A stretch of 62,647 nt of DNA from Treponema sp. (GCA_017934745.1 JAGBIY010000042.1:1-62647); one strand, 5' to 3'; positions 36,514-45,929 are shown, numbered from the stretch's first letter. Notes: a model not told the origin generated them from the sequence alone. Made by a program: numbers and translations.

Positions 36514-38145
36514 ATGGAATCTCTGTACAAAGACGAAAAATTGAACAAATATCTGGACCAGCTTTTCGATTTGAGAAAAGACGGAGTGAACAAAGTCATC
36601 GATTTGAAGCAGGCTGTCATCGCCACCAAGAAGAATCCGATGATTGAATACGATGAAAAACCGAAGCTGCTCGCAAGCTACGCAAAGCAGATTGAGGAAG
36701 CGAAAGTCGTGGCCGCAAAGAACGCGGAAAAAGACAAGGAGCTGACGAAAGAGGCTCTCGCCTACGCAAACGAAATCGCGAAGACATATATCGCAGAGGT
36801 CGAAGAAAAGCAGAACGCCGAAATCAAGAAGGTCAAAGAGGAATACGCTTCGAAAGTCTCGGACATAAAGGAAAAAGGAGAGGCAAGAATCGCAGGCGCA
36901 AAAAGCCCTGCCGACAAGAAAACCGCCCAGTACGAACTGAAATCCGCCCTCTTCGACGTGAAAAACCATGCCGACTCCCTCATCGAGCGGTGCAAGGACG
37001 CCAAGAAGCAGGCGTTCACGGACCATGTGCAAATCAACCGCACGATAAGAAACGAGAAGAGCAATTTCATAGAGGACATGCAGCTTGGCTTCAAGAACTA
37101 TGTGAACAACTTCAAGCTCGACAAATTCTTCCTGGACAACGGACTCTACCTCGCAATCATCCTCTTCTTCATCGTCTGCATCATCATCGCTCCGATGATA
37201 AACGCAGGAAACCTCCTCACGCTGCCGAACATCTTCACGATACTCGAACAGTCGTCCACGAGGATGTTCTACGCGCTCGGTGTGGCAGGACTCATCCTCC
37301 TTGCGGGAACGGACTTGAGCGTCGGAAGAATGGTCGCTCTCGGCTCGGTCGTTACGGGACTCATCCTTCATCCGGGCGAGAACATCGTCAAATTCTTCGG
37401 AATGGGACCTTGGAATTTCACTTCACTTCCAATGGGCGCAAGGCTCATAATGGCACTGCTCATCTCGGTCGTCCTTTGTACGGCGTTCTGCGCGTTTGCG
37501 GGCGTGTTCACGGCAAAGCTCAAAATCCACCCGTTCATCTCCACACTCGCCTCCCAGCTCATCATCTACGGACTCCTCTTCTTTGGAACAACGGGAACTC
37601 CTGTAGGCTCAATCGACGGAAACATCAAGGACTTGATTGGAGGACGCTGGACGCTCGGTGTCATGAACGGAGAGCTTGTGACGTTCCCAAAACTCATAAT
37701 CCCGGCAATCATCGCGGTTGTGGTGGCGTGGTTCATCTGGAACAAGACGACTTTCGGAAAGAACATGTACGCTGTCGGCGGAAACGCGGAAGCGGCGAGC
37801 GTGTCTGGAATCAGCGTTTTCTGGGTCACAATGGGTGTCTTCATCATGGCAGGAATCTTCTATGGATGCGGAGCCTTCCTTGAAGCGTTCAGGGCGAACG
37901 CGAGCGCGGGAACCGGACAGGGATACGAAATGGACGCGATTGCGGCGTGCGTCGTCGGTGGCATCTCGTTCAACGGCGGTATCGGAAAAATCGGCGGAGC
38001 GGCAATCGGTGTCGTAATCTTCACCAGCCTCACCTACTGCCTCACGTTCCTCCACATCGACACGAATTTGCAGTTCGTATTCAAGGGACTCATCATCATA
38101 GCGGCTGTCGCTCTCGACTCAATCAAATACTTGAAGAGAAAGTAG
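36514..38145 (+). CDS. mglC: Sugar ABC transporter permease MglC with N-terminal coiled-coil extension
   Basis: 543 residues, about 200 more than E. coli MglC. The permease part starts near residue 205 (NGLYLAIILFFIVCIIIAPMI) and carries 8-10 membrane segments, with GVAGLILLAGTDLSVGRMVAL, a hallmark of this family. The first ~200 residues are charged and helical, with no membrane segment (KQIEEAKVVAAKNAEKDKEL; EVEEKQNAEIKKVKEEYASK), hence a cytoplasmic coiled coil. Ribosome site AAGGAG. Last gene of mglBAC. Confidence 0.95.
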   Translation: MESLYKDEKLNKYLDQLFDLRKDGVNKVIDLKQAVIATKKNPMIEYDEKPKLLASYAKQIEEAKVVAAKNAEKDKELTKEALAYANEIAKTYIAEVEEKQNAEIKKVKEEYASKVSDIKEKGEARIAGAKSPADKKTAQYELKSALFDVKNHADSLIERCKDAKKQAFTDHVQINRTIRNEKSNFIEDMQLGFKNYVNNFKLDKFFLDNGLYLAIILFFIVCIIIAPMINAGNLLTLPNIFTILEQSSTRMFYALGVAGLILLAGTDLSVGRMVALGSVVTGLILHPGENIVKFFGMGPWNFTSLPMGARLIMALLISVVLCTAFCAFAGVFTAKLKIHPFISTLASQLIIYGLLFFGTTGTPVGSIDGNIKDLIGGRWTLGVMNGELVTFPKLIIPAIIAVVVAWFIWNKTTFGKNMYAVGGNAEAASVSGISVFWVTMGVFIMAGIFYGCGAFLEAFRANASAGTGQGYEMDAIAACVVGGISFNGGIGKIGGAAIGVVIFTSLTYCLTFLHIDTNLQFVFKGLIIIAAVALDSIKYLKRK

Positions 38146-38177
38146 GCTGAAAATCAGCGGCAGATTATGAAAAATCG

Positions 38178-38232
38178 GACCTGTTTGGAAGATGTACCTC
38201 GCATGAAGCACGTTTTCCGAACAGGTTTATTT
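38178..38232 (+). terminator. Probable terminator after mglC
   Basis: ACCTGTTTGGAA (within 38178-38190) pairs with TTCCGAACAGGT (within 38215-38228), then TTATTTC. The loop is long and the T-run weak. Confidence 0.5.
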
Positions 38233-38332
38233 CATCAACGACAATCTAGACAATGGCTTTTGATTAAAATCAATGGTGAAAATTCTTTTACTTTGATAGA
38301 ATCTAAAGAAATACTTTTTTAGGAGTAAAAAA

Positions 38333-39619
38333 ATGGGAAAGACCATTGCTCAGAAAATTTTTGATGCACACTTGGTAGACAGTCCTTTCTCTGGAACTTA
38401 CGTTCTCAAGCTGGACAGAGTCTTCTGCCATGAAATCACAACGCCTGTCGCCATCAACGACCTTGTTTCAAGAGGCAAGGACAGGGTTTTCGACCCGACA
38501 AAAATCAAGGCCGTAATCGACCACGTAACACCGTCGAAAGACAGCAAGACAGCCACGCAGTCAAAAATCCTGCGCGATTGGGCTAGAAGAAACAATGTGA
38601 AGGATTTCTTCGACATCGGCTCCAACGGTGTCTGCCATGCGATTTTCCCAGAAAAAGGATTCGTCCGCCCAGGCTTCACGGTAATCATGGGCGACAGCCA
38701 CACTTGCACGCACGGAGCTTTCGGAGCTTTCGCGGCCGGTGTCGGAACAACAGACCTCGAAGTCGGAATCTTGAAGGGCGTATGCTCTTTCAGGGAGCCT
38801 AAATCAATAAAATTCGTCTTGAACGGAAAATTGAAGGAAGGAGTTTTCGCAAAGGACGTGATTCTCCACCTCATCGGAAAAATCGGAGTGAACGGAGCGA
38901 CAAACTGCGTCGTGGAATTCACAGGCCCAATCATCGACAACATGGACATGGAAGAGAGGATGACGCTCTGCAACATGGCCGTAGAAGCCGGCGGAACATC
39001 TGGAATCTGTTTCCCTGACGCGAAGACTGTCGACTATCTTTGGGAATTCATAAAGGACGAGTATCCTTCAAAAGAGGCCGCAATCGCCGACTACTCAAAA
39101 TGGAGAGACGACGACGACGCAGTCTACGAGAAGGTAATCACGGAGGATTTGTCGAACCTCGACCCTGTGTGCACGATAAACTACAAGCCTGACCAGATAA
39201 AGAAAATCTCCGAAATGAAGGGCACGAAAGTCGACCAGATTTACATCGGCTCATGCACGAACGGAAGAATCTCAGACTTGAGAATCGCGGCGAAAGTCCT
39301 CAAGGGGCACCACCTTGCCGACGGAGTGCGCGGAATCGTTTCGCCTGCCACACCGAAAATCTACAAGATGGCTGTTGACGAAGGCATCATCGACATCTTC
39401 CTTGAAGCCGGCTTCTGCGTGACGAACCCGACTTGCGGAGCCTGCCTCGGAATGTCGAACGGAGTTTTGGCTGAAGGAGAGGTCTGTGCGTCGACGACGA
39501 ACAGGAACTTCAACGGAAGAATGGGAAAAGGCGGAATGGTCCACCTCATGAGCCCTGCTTCCGCCGCCGCGACTGCAATCACAGGCACAATCACGAACTC
39601 TGAATTGTACAAAGGCTGA
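38333..39619 (+). CDS. leuC: 3-isopropylmalate dehydratase large subunit
   Basis: 428 residues. Aconitase-family Fe-S enzyme of leucine synthesis. 4Fe-4S ligands are the Cys of IGSCTNGRISDLRIA and the CxxC of PTCGACLGM. The HTCTHGAFGAFAAGVGTTD region and its compact length fit the LeuC type found in archaea and many anaerobes, which can be hard to separate from homoaconitase. AGGAG ribosome site. Followed 41 bases later by leuD; leuA and leuB are not in the window. Confidence 0.93.
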   Translation: MGKTIAQKIFDAHLVDSPFSGTYVLKLDRVFCHEITTPVAINDLVSRGKDRVFDPTKIKAVIDHVTPSKDSKTATQSKILRDWARRNNVKDFFDIGSNGVCHAIFPEKGFVRPGFTVIMGDSHTCTHGAFGAFAAGVGTTDLEVGILKGVCSFREPKSIKFVLNGKLKEGVFAKDVILHLIGKIGVNGATNCVVEFTGPIIDNMDMEERMTLCNMAVEAGGTSGICFPDAKTVDYLWEFIKDEYPSKEAAIADYSKWRDDDDAVYEKVITEDLSNLDPVCTINYKPDQIKKISEMKGTKVDQIYIGSCTNGRISDLRIAAKVLKGHHLADGVRGIVSPATPKIYKMAVDEGIIDIFLEAGFCVTNPTCGACLGMSNGVLAEGEVCASTTNRNFNGRMGKGGMVHLMSPASAAATAITGTITNSELYKG

Positions 39620-39660
39620 AAAAACAATTGCGAAAACGCAAAACATACAAGGAGTAAAAT

Positions 39661-40194
39661 ATGAAAGCATTTGGTGGTCCAGTTCTTTTTCTCGATCGCT
39701 CTGACATCAACACCGACGAGATTATCCCAGCGAAATACCTGACGGAAATCTCAAAGGAAGCTCTCAAGCCTTATTGTCTTGAGGATTTGAAGCTCGACGG
39801 TTTTGACGCGAAACGGGACGTTCCTGGAAAAAAGGTCATCATCACTCGCGAGAATTTCGGCTGCGGCTCAAGCCGCGAGCACGCTCCGTGGGCTTTGGAA
39901 GTGAACGAAATCTACACGGTCATCGCTCCGAACTTCGCCCGCATCTTCCGCCAGAACATGTACAACTGCGGATTGCTCGCCCTCGACATGCCGAAGAAGA
40001 CAATCGACGACATGTTCAAGAACTTCGGCAACAAAGAGACCGAGGCAAAAATCGAGCAGAAAGAGGACGGCACATGGAAGGTCAAGCTCATCGCCGGAAG
40101 CCTTTCAATCAGCTACCCTTTCAAGCTTGAGGGATTCGAGAAGGCGCTCATCGAAAACGAGGGCTGGATTGGATACGCCGAGAGCAAATACTAG
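39661..40194 (+). CDS. leuD: 3-isopropylmalate dehydratase small subunit
   Basis: 177 residues, the swivel domain partner of LeuC. DINTDEIIPAKYL and NFGCGSSREHAPWAL are diagnostic. Start follows AGGAG. Length fits the archaeal/anaerobe LeuD form. A strong terminator begins 24 bases past its stop. Confidence 0.94.
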   Translation: MKAFGGPVLFLDRSDINTDEIIPAKYLTEISKEALKPYCLEDLKLDGFDAKRDVPGKKVIITRENFGCGSSREHAPWALEVNEIYTVIAPNFARIFRQNMYNCGLLALDMPKKTIDDMFKNFGNKETEAKIEQKEDGTWKVKLIAGSLSISYPFKLEGFEKALIENEGWIGYAESKY

Positions 40195-40217
40195 GGCAAA
40201 AGTTTCGTGCTGAAACC

Positions 40218-40274
40218 CGCCAGCATTTTTCCGGCCGAATCAGGTTCGATTTCGGGAAAATGCTGGCGTTTTTT
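40218..40274 (+). terminator. Terminator after leuCD
   Basis: CGCCAGCATTTT (40218-40229) pairs with AAAATGCTGGCG (40257-40268), followed by TTTTTT. Confidence 0.88.
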
Positions 40275-40278
40275 GTCC

Positions 40279-40983
40279 ATGAACACCGATTTTGCAAAAC
40301 GATTCTGCAACGACAATATGGAAAAATACTTGCAAAAAATAGAATTCGCGCTTGTTCTCGCTTTTCTGGTGCTGCCCCCGGTTTTCTTCCAGGCGGGAAT
40401 GGAAGCTCCAAAGACGGCAACGCCTTCGTTCTCAGCCCAGACATACGCCCTCGCACTTCTGGCGTTCTTCATCTACTACGTCCACAGGAACGTCTACATC
40501 ATCCGCTTCCAAAAAAAATGGACGCGGCTTCAAATTCTGATGGCGAGCGGAGAATGCCTCGTCTGCTTCGGCTCTCTCTGCGTCGTGTCCGTCCTGCTTG
40601 AATTGGCGGGGTATTTTCTCGGCGGAACCGGGGAAATTCAGAAAGCGGCGCTCCCCCGTTCGCTGAATTCCTGGGTGGTTTTCATCTCCGGAATGATTTG
40701 CGCGGCATTCTACGAAGAGGTCATCTACAGGTTCTACCTGCCGGAAGCCATGAGGCATCTCGTCTCGCGCTTCCCGAAAGTTCCGCAGCTCGTTCTGGAA
40801 GCGGTGTCGGTCGCGCTTTTCGCGCTCGGCCATATTTATCTTGGCGCGCTCGGATTTTTGAACGCGGCAATCTGCGGAACAATACTGCGCCTTTTCGTTT
40901 GGAGGACTCACTCTCTATGGTGCAGCCTGATTCCACACGCGCTCTACAATTTCTGCGTCTACTTCGCGCTGGCGAACATCTGA
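40279..40983 (+). CDS. CPBP-family intramembrane metalloprotease
   Basis: 234 residues if ATG 40279 is used; ATG 40318 is an alternative and no ribosome site decides. A GTG start at 40207 would include the leuD terminator and is rejected. Six or more hydrophobic segments. The CPBP motifs are in order: EEVIYR (EExxxR), FALGHIYLG (FxxxH) and PHALYN (HxxxN). These are glutamic/metal intramembrane proteases related to CAAX-processing Rce1; bacterial members act in peptide maturation or immunity. No bacteriocin gene is adjacent, so the substrate is unknown. Confidence 0.8.
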   Translation: MNTDFAKRFCNDNMEKYLQKIEFALVLAFLVLPPVFFQAGMEAPKTATPSFSAQTYALALLAFFIYYVHRNVYIIRFQKKWTRLQILMASGECLVCFGSLCVVSVLLELAGYFLGGTGEIQKAALPRSLNSWVVFISGMICAAFYEEVIYRFYLPEAMRHLVSRFPKVPQLVLEAVSVALFALGHIYLGALGFLNAAICGTILRLFVWRTHSLWCSLIPHALYNFCVYFALANI

Positions 40984-40989
40984 AGCGGG

Positions 40990-41025
40990 CAAAAAAAATC
41001 TCTTGAACCGAAGTCCAAGAGATTT
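40990..41025 (-). terminator. Terminator after tRNA-Glu
   Basis: AAATCTCTTG (40996-41005) pairs with CAAGAGATTT (41016-41025); eight A on the plus strand give a minus-strand T-run. It also lies seven bases past the CPBP gene, convergently. Confidence 0.8.
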
Positions 41026-41027
41026 GC

Positions 41028-41099
41028 CATCTCCCACGGGAATTGAACCCATGTTGTCGGGATGAAAACCCGATGTCCTAACCACTAGACGAGGGAGAC
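41028..41099 (-). tRNA. tRNA-Glu (anticodon TTC)
   Basis: The 72-nt minus-strand sequence begins GTCTCCCTCGTCTAGTGG. Anticodon stem TCGGG/CCCGA, loop TTTTCAT, anticodon TTC. T-arm ATGGGTTCAATTCCCGT, then GGGAGAT and discriminator G. CCA not encoded. The first acceptor pair is G-T. Confidence 0.93.
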
Positions 41100-41148
41100 A
41101 CGCTTTAGAAGCGAATAAAAAGATACTACCACGAATCAAAAAAACTTG

Positions 41149-42078
41149 TCAAGAGAAAATCTCAACAATTCTGTTGAAAGTGAACTCGGAAATCTCGTAG
41201 AAACACGAATCTTCTATGTTCATGCTTGAGGATTTTTGCACGAAAAATGCGCTTTTCCCATCGGCATCTGTTTTTCTTGAAACAGAAACGACAGAGACAT
41301 CCCCTTTGCCAGAGTGAACTTCGATTTTCGCGACTACAAAGGAGCCTTCGACATCGATTCTCTGCCTGAGCGCACCGTGCCGCAAAGACATTATTGAATG
41401 GGAGACGGTCGCAAAATTTTTGTCTGAAGAATTCACTGAAAAGTCAATGTTCTTCTCTGGATAGGAAAATTTCACAGTCTCAGGATTCTCAATCTCGTAG
41501 AAAAGCTCGCCGGCAATCCAATAATCAGAATCGGACGACAGGAACTGGGAAAAATCATCGTCGGTCTCATAGGAATCGTCTCCTTTTTCCGTGCGGAAAG
41601 AGATTCTGTTGGAAAGCGGGTCGGTGATGCCGAAATGGATTTTTGAAAGCTCCGATTCGCCAGAGGAAAAGAACACGAATGAAGAGTCTTCTCCAAGTCC
41701 AAGCGGCTCGAAATCCTTAACTTCGGAGGAGATTTTATAGACAGTCCGAATTTCCGAAGCATTGTGAACCAAGGCAGCGACCAATTTTTTGTCGACGAGG
41801 GACTTTTCAGACACGGAAAGCTCGGAACCGGAAACCAAGGGCGGAATCTTGGACTGAACGTACCAAAAACCGTTCGACAGTGAAAGAAGAAGAGAATGGT
41901 TGCCTCTTCCGATTTCAATAGAAGAGACTTCCCCGGTTTTGTTTGGGTTCAAAAGAGCAGTGGAAGACGATTTTGGAGCGGTCTTCGCCTTTTTGGAGAC
42001 AAAGAAGGACAAAACGAATGTCGCCAAGAAAAAAATCGAAAGAGTTGCCAAAAGCTTGTTCAATGATTCATTTTTCAT
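41149..42078 (-). CDS. DUF4340-like membrane-anchored protein
   Basis: 309 residues. One N-terminal membrane helix (KLLATLSIFFLATFVLSFFV), then an extracytoplasmic beta-rich domain with repeated modules of the type found in DUF4340 proteins (VSSIEIGRGNHSLLLSLSNGFWYVQSK-like strands; LLNPNKTGE). Such genes typically sit next to GldG-like ABC components, as here: its start overlaps the end of the permease gene by 11 bases. Probably a partner of that transporter; the role is unknown. Confidence 0.75.
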   Translation of the reverse strand: MKNESLNKLLATLSIFFLATFVLSFFVSKKAKTAPKSSSTALLNPNKTGEVSSIEIGRGNHSLLLSLSNGFWYVQSKIPPLVSGSELSVSEKSLVDKKLVAALVHNASEIRTVYKISSEVKDFEPLGLGEDSSFVFFSSGESELSKIHFGITDPLSNRISFRTEKGDDSYETDDDFSQFLSSDSDYWIAGELFYEIENPETVKFSYPEKNIDFSVNSSDKNFATVSHSIMSLRHGALRQRIDVEGSFVVAKIEVHSGKGDVSVVSVSRKTDADGKSAFFVQKSSSMNIEDSCFYEISEFTFNRIVEIFS

Positions 42079-44266
42079 TTTTTACTTTCCTGTTGCGCTT
42101 TATGAATACGAAAACGAAGACCGCCACAAAAATCAGCGGAAGCAAAACGAAATTGACCGCGATGGTTCTTGTCATCTCGGAGACGAATTCGGAGGAGTCG
42201 CTTATCTTGTACAGAGATTTCACTGTGCGCGCCTTTTCCATGAGTTCCGCGATTTTTGAGTCTCCGCGAAGACGAAGGAGCTGCGAACAAAGGAAATCGA
42301 AATTCCGCAAATCCACAGAATTCTGTCCCGAAATGAAGCCCGTCATCATGGAATGGACGAAATACTGGTCGGACACGACCGTGACTTTTCCGTTTGTCGC
42401 GGCGAGAATGTACTTTCCGTTCTCGGCATCGCTGGCGGCGGCGGTTTTCGGAATGTTGAACGCATCGGTCAAGAACGGAAGCTCGTCGCTGTCTGATTCT
42501 TTCTGAAGCCATGCGTAGTCAGTCGTCTCAAGCAAGGGGCGCACGTCGTTGTAGAGAAAAATCGGGCTTGGCCAGAAAAGAGTCATTCCCTGCTTTGCGG
42601 CATCCTGCGGAAGAAGTGAAACCCAAAGCGGATAGTTTATGGAAACGTACTCGGCGGTCTCGCCCTCCCCGCTCATCATCGAAAGCGGAAAGCACGAAAT
42701 GTCCTCCACAAGGCTCCGCCCGAAAGCGAAACCGAGGGAATTCAAGAACGGTAGCATGGTGTCGCCCGTGTTTTTCGAGACCTTCCACTCGTTCTCGATT
42801 GGCACATCGTACGGAGAAGTCGCCACGAGAGCCGGGACGCCCCTCTTGAAAGCGGAATCAAGGGCGGAAGACTGTTCGTATGACAAAGCGGAAGTTCCAA
42901 GAACCACAAGCTCGTCATCGGCAGAAAGGGAATCGATTTTTGAGACAAGAGAATCGTCAATCTCAAGAATCTCCGGCATGAAGCCCCTCGAAGCCAAGAA
43001 CGGAACGACGTCGCCATAGGATTCCTGCACTGCTCTGCCGTTTCCAGCAAGGACAAGAACCCTCCTGGGATTCTCGGTGACAAGCTGCTGGATTCTCTGC
43101 GCCAAATCATACTCCAGAGTCTCGGTGGAAAGTATGAACGGAATTATCGTCTGCTTGTCGAGATACTGGAGAACGACGGCCGAATACACAGAGACGAATT
43201 CCATCTTCGTCTTGGAGTTCACCTGAATCTGCCTGCCCTGTATCTTCAAGCGCGAAAGCTTCTCCGCGTCCGCGCTCTCAAGCTCGAAAGTCACATTGGA
43301 CGACAAGCGCGCGAAATCCTGCAGGTACTCGGCGACGTCGGAACTCTGAGGATACAAATCCTTCAGCTCTCTTGAACGGTAGTACGTTATCCTCAATGTC
43401 GAATCCAAGTTCTCCAAAAGCGACCTGCTGGTGTCGGAGGCCGAGAACTGCCTGGCTTTTGTCAAATCCGCCCTGAAGTAGATTCTGTCGAACGAAAGCG
43501 ACGAAAAAACGGCTACGACAACGAAGAGGAAAAACGTGAGCCGCGAAACTTTTCTTCCGGTCCTTTTGTATTCGGAAAGGACGGAGAGCAGGACAAAAAG
43601 AAGAGAAGCCAGAATGTAGAACGCGATGTCTCTCGAATCCACGATGCCCTTGCCGAACGAGTCGAAATGCCAGGCGAAACTGATTTTCTGCAAAAGAAAA
43701 GTGAGCACAGGCCCGACCTTCAGATAAAGCGGAACGAGATGCACGAAATCGACCATGGCGAGCGAGAGCATCGAAAGCAAAAGAGGAACCGCGCTCGACT
43801 CAGGGAAAGCTGAAAAAAGAAGCGCCACAAATGAGACTGCGCACAGTCCGTAGAGCAGAACGCCGACGAAACCTGCAAAGACCTGCCCTCCATCTACGTC
43901 GCCGAAATTGTAGACAAAGGCGGGAACAGCCGAAAGCGCAAGAACCGGCAGAGCGAATGCGGAGAAAGCGGAAAGAGAGACGGAACAGAACCGCGCTGTC
44001 GGAGAGACCGGAAGCGAGTCATCGAAGACGAAGGAGCGCAGCCTGAACACGAGCAGAGGCACCGTCACAATAGAAACGTAGGGAACAGACTGGAACAGCG
44101 ACCTCAAGTCGGTAGAGCCGATTCCCTCAACGAAGAATTTCTGGGCGAAGAAGAACCTGAACGAACAGAAAACAAGAGTCAGGACGGAAGCCGCATAGAA
44201 AAGAGCGTCGATTGCAAGGGCGAACGACGCTGACTTGTACAATGAAAACGATGACGAACGTGCCAT
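42068..44266 (-). CDS. GldF-GldG fusion: ABC-2 permease plus auxiliary domain
   Basis: 732 residues from ATG at 44266 after GGTGGG; a start at 44284 is possible. Residues 1-240: six membrane segments of an ABC-2 permease (GldF-like). Residues ~250-690: a GldG-like extracytoplasmic domain (TLRITYYRSRELKDLYPQSS; FILSTETLEYDLAQRIQQLV; VLVLAGNGRAV; VVLGTSALSYEQSSALDSAF). A last membrane helix and a basic end (VFVFIKRNRKVKNEK) close the protein. In Bacteroidota GldF and GldG are separate and needed for gliding; in spirochaetes the substrate is unknown. Between the ATPase gene and the DUF4340-like gene. Confidence 0.85.
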   Translation of the reverse strand: MARSSSFSLYKSASFALAIDALFYAASVLTLVFCSFRFFFAQKFFVEGIGSTDLRSLFQSVPYVSIVTVPLLVFRLRSFVFDDSLPVSPTARFCSVSLSAFSAFALPVLALSAVPAFVYNFGDVDGGQVFAGFVGVLLYGLCAVSFVALLFSAFPESSAVPLLLSMLSLAMVDFVHLVPLYLKVGPVLTFLLQKISFAWHFDSFGKGIVDSRDIAFYILASLLFVLLSVLSEYKRTGRKVSRLTFFLFVVVAVFSSLSFDRIYFRADLTKARQFSASDTSRSLLENLDSTLRITYYRSRELKDLYPQSSDVAEYLQDFARLSSNVTFELESADAEKLSRLKIQGRQIQVNSKTKMEFVSVYSAVVLQYLDKQTIIPFILSTETLEYDLAQRIQQLVTENPRRVLVLAGNGRAVQESYGDVVPFLASRGFMPEILEIDDSLVSKIDSLSADDELVVLGTSALSYEQSSALDSAFKRGVPALVATSPYDVPIENEWKVSKNTGDTMLPFLNSLGFAFGRSLVEDISCFPLSMMSGEGETAEYVSINYPLWVSLLPQDAAKQGMTLFWPSPIFLYNDVRPLLETTDYAWLQKESDSDELPFLTDAFNIPKTAAASDAENGKYILAATNGKVTVVSDQYFVHSMMTGFISGQNSVDLRNFDFLCSQLLRLRGDSKIAELMEKARTVKSLYKISDSSEFVSEMTRTIAVNFVLLPLIFVAVFVFVFIKRNRKVKNEK

Positions 44267-44288
44267 AATCCCACCCGAAAACAAAAAA

Positions 44289-44993
44289 TCAATTGGAAGA
44301 AGTCAACTTGAAGAAAGCGTCCTCAAGGTTCTTGGACTTGGTGCGCACCACAATCTCGGAAGGAGTCCCGAATTCTACGCATCTGCCGGCCGATATGATG
44401 TAGACCTTGTCGCAGAGGGCGTCGACCTCCTGCATGAGATGCGTGGAAAGCAGAATCGTCCTTCCGCCTTTCAGAGACTTCACGAGCTTCCTCATCCTGA
44501 CAATCTGGCTCGGGTCGAGGCCGCTGGCAGGCTCGTCAAGGACGAGGACGCTCGGCTCGTTCACAAGTGCCTGGGCGAAGTTCACACGCTCCTGCTGGCC
44601 TTTTGAAAGGTTCTTTATGCGCTCGTCCCAAATCTCTTCCAAATCGCATTTTTTCACGACGGAAGCGACAGAATCACTTGAAGCCGAAAAAATTTCCGCC
44701 CTCATTCGGATGAATTCCGAAACTTTGAAGTCGCCTGGGAAATCCGCCTTCTCCTGCACGAAACCGGTGATTCTCCTCACCCGCTCAGGTTCAAGGGCGC
44801 AGTCCACGCCGTCGACGAAGACATTCCCCGACGAAGCGAAATGCCGGGCGCAGACGGCCTTCAATATCGTAGTCTTCCCCGCGCCGTTCAGCCCGATGAG
44901 TCCTGTGATTTCGTTCTCGGCGCAAACCATGTCGAAGTCCGAGACGGCATTTTTCGCCTTGTACGACTTTGAAAAACCAACAAGCTCTATCAT
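44289..44993 (-). CDS. ABC transporter ATP-binding protein (GldA-like)
   Basis: 234 residues, single ABC domain: Walker A GLNGAGKTTILK, Q-loop FVQEKADFPG, signature LSKGQQERVNFAQAL, Walker B VLVLDEPASGLD, switch His in LLSTHLMQEVDALCD. The signature has Lys for the second Gly (LSKGQ), seen in other exporters of this class. It lies three bases after rnz and 22 before the fused permease, so it energises that permease. Confidence 0.93.
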   Translation of the reverse strand: MIELVGFSKSYKAKNAVSDFDMVCAENEITGLIGLNGAGKTTILKAVCARHFASSGNVFVDGVDCALEPERVRRITGFVQEKADFPGDFKVSEFIRMRAEIFSASSDSVASVVKKCDLEEIWDERIKNLSKGQQERVNFAQALVNEPSVLVLDEPASGLDPSQIVRMRKLVKSLKGGRTILLSTHLMQEVDALCDKVYIISAGRCVEFGTPSEIVVRTKSKNLEDAFFKLTSSN

Positions 44994-44996
44994 CGC

Positions 44997-45923
44997 CTAG
45001 TCCACATACGGAATGTCGAAAATCATGCGGTCGCGAGTCAGTTCCGCCTGTGGCCAAACCTCGCGCGCCTGCTCAAGAAGAACTGGAAGCTCCCTGTCGG
45101 TGTATCTCGGAGAATAATGAATCATCGCCATTCTTCTGACATTGGCGTCGCGGGCGATTGTGGCGGCCTGCCGGCTCGTCATGTGCTTCTTCTCCTTCGC
45201 TTGGTCCGCGCAGGAATCGTCGAACATGCCCTCGCAGATGAGAAGGTCGCTTCCCCTCACCTCGTCGGCAATCGACGGAAGATACATGGTGTCTGTGACG
45301 AAAGAGAATTTGCGCCCGCTCCGGCTTTTTCCCATCACGTCGTCGGGATTGACGACAGAGCCGTTTTCGCCCTGAACAGCCTCGCCGCGCTGGAGCCTGC
45401 CCCAAAGAGGCCCCCTCGGAACTCCAAGCTCCAACGCCTTGTCGGGATTGAATTCTCCCGGCCGGTCAAGCTCCTCAAGAGTGTAGCCGACGCATGTCTT
45501 CGTGTGCTGCAGAGGAAAAGCCCGCACATAGAAGCCGTCGCCCTCGTGCACGACGCACGGAGCCGTTATCTCCTTGACGATGACGGGATAGTTTATGTAC
45601 ATGTCGAGTACTTTCCTTGAGGACTCCACGTATTCGGCAACCTTCGGCGGGCCGTAGATGTAGAGGGGCTCAGTCCGCTCCACCTGGGAGTTGAGCATCA
45701 TGATTCCGGGGAGTCCGGTCACATGGTCCGCGTGTGTGTGCGAGATGAAAATTGCGTCTATCTTCTTCCATTTGAGGTTGAGACGCTTCAAAGACACTTG
45801 GGTTCCCTCTCCGCAGTCGAAGAGGAACAAGTCCCCGTCGCGCCTCAAAAGTACCGATGTCAGATGTCTATATGGAAGCGGCATCATTCCGCCGCAACCG
45901 AGTACGAATGCTTCCATGTTCAT
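44997..45923 (-). CDS. rnz: Ribonuclease Z
   Basis: 308 residues. Trims 3' ends of tRNA precursors; fitting, since none of the four tRNA genes here encodes CCA. Metallo-beta-lactamase motifs: FDCGEGTQVSLKRL, HTHADHVTGLPG, and downstream FVTDT, SRQAATIA and MIHYSPRY. Start at 45923; a second ATG at 45917 is possible. A promoter puts the transcript start at the ATG itself. First gene of rnz-ABC-permease-DUF4340. Confidence 0.95.
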   Translation of the reverse strand: MNMEAFVLGCGGMMPLPYRHLTSVLLRRDGDLFLFDCGEGTQVSLKRLNLKWKKIDAIFISHTHADHVTGLPGIMMLNSQVERTEPLYIYGPPKVAEYVESSRKVLDMYINYPVIVKEITAPCVVHEGDGFYVRAFPLQHTKTCVGYTLEELDRPGEFNPDKALELGVPRGPLWGRLQRGEAVQGENGSVVNPDDVMGKSRSGRKFSFVTDTMYLPSIADEVRGSDLLICEGMFDDSCADQAKEKKHMTSRQAATIARDANVRRMAMIHYSPRYTDRELPVLLEQAREVWPQAELTRDRMIFDIPYVD

Positions 45924-45929
45924 GGTTCG

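Noticed and set aside
38146..38332. T-box or leucine leader peptide before leuCD
   Set aside because: No run of Leu codons, no T-box sequence and no antiterminator pair visible; only the mglC terminator and the leuC ribosome site are there.
40207..40278. N-terminal extension of the CPBP protease from a GTG at 40207
   Set aside because: It would translate through the leuD terminator hairpin and T-run.
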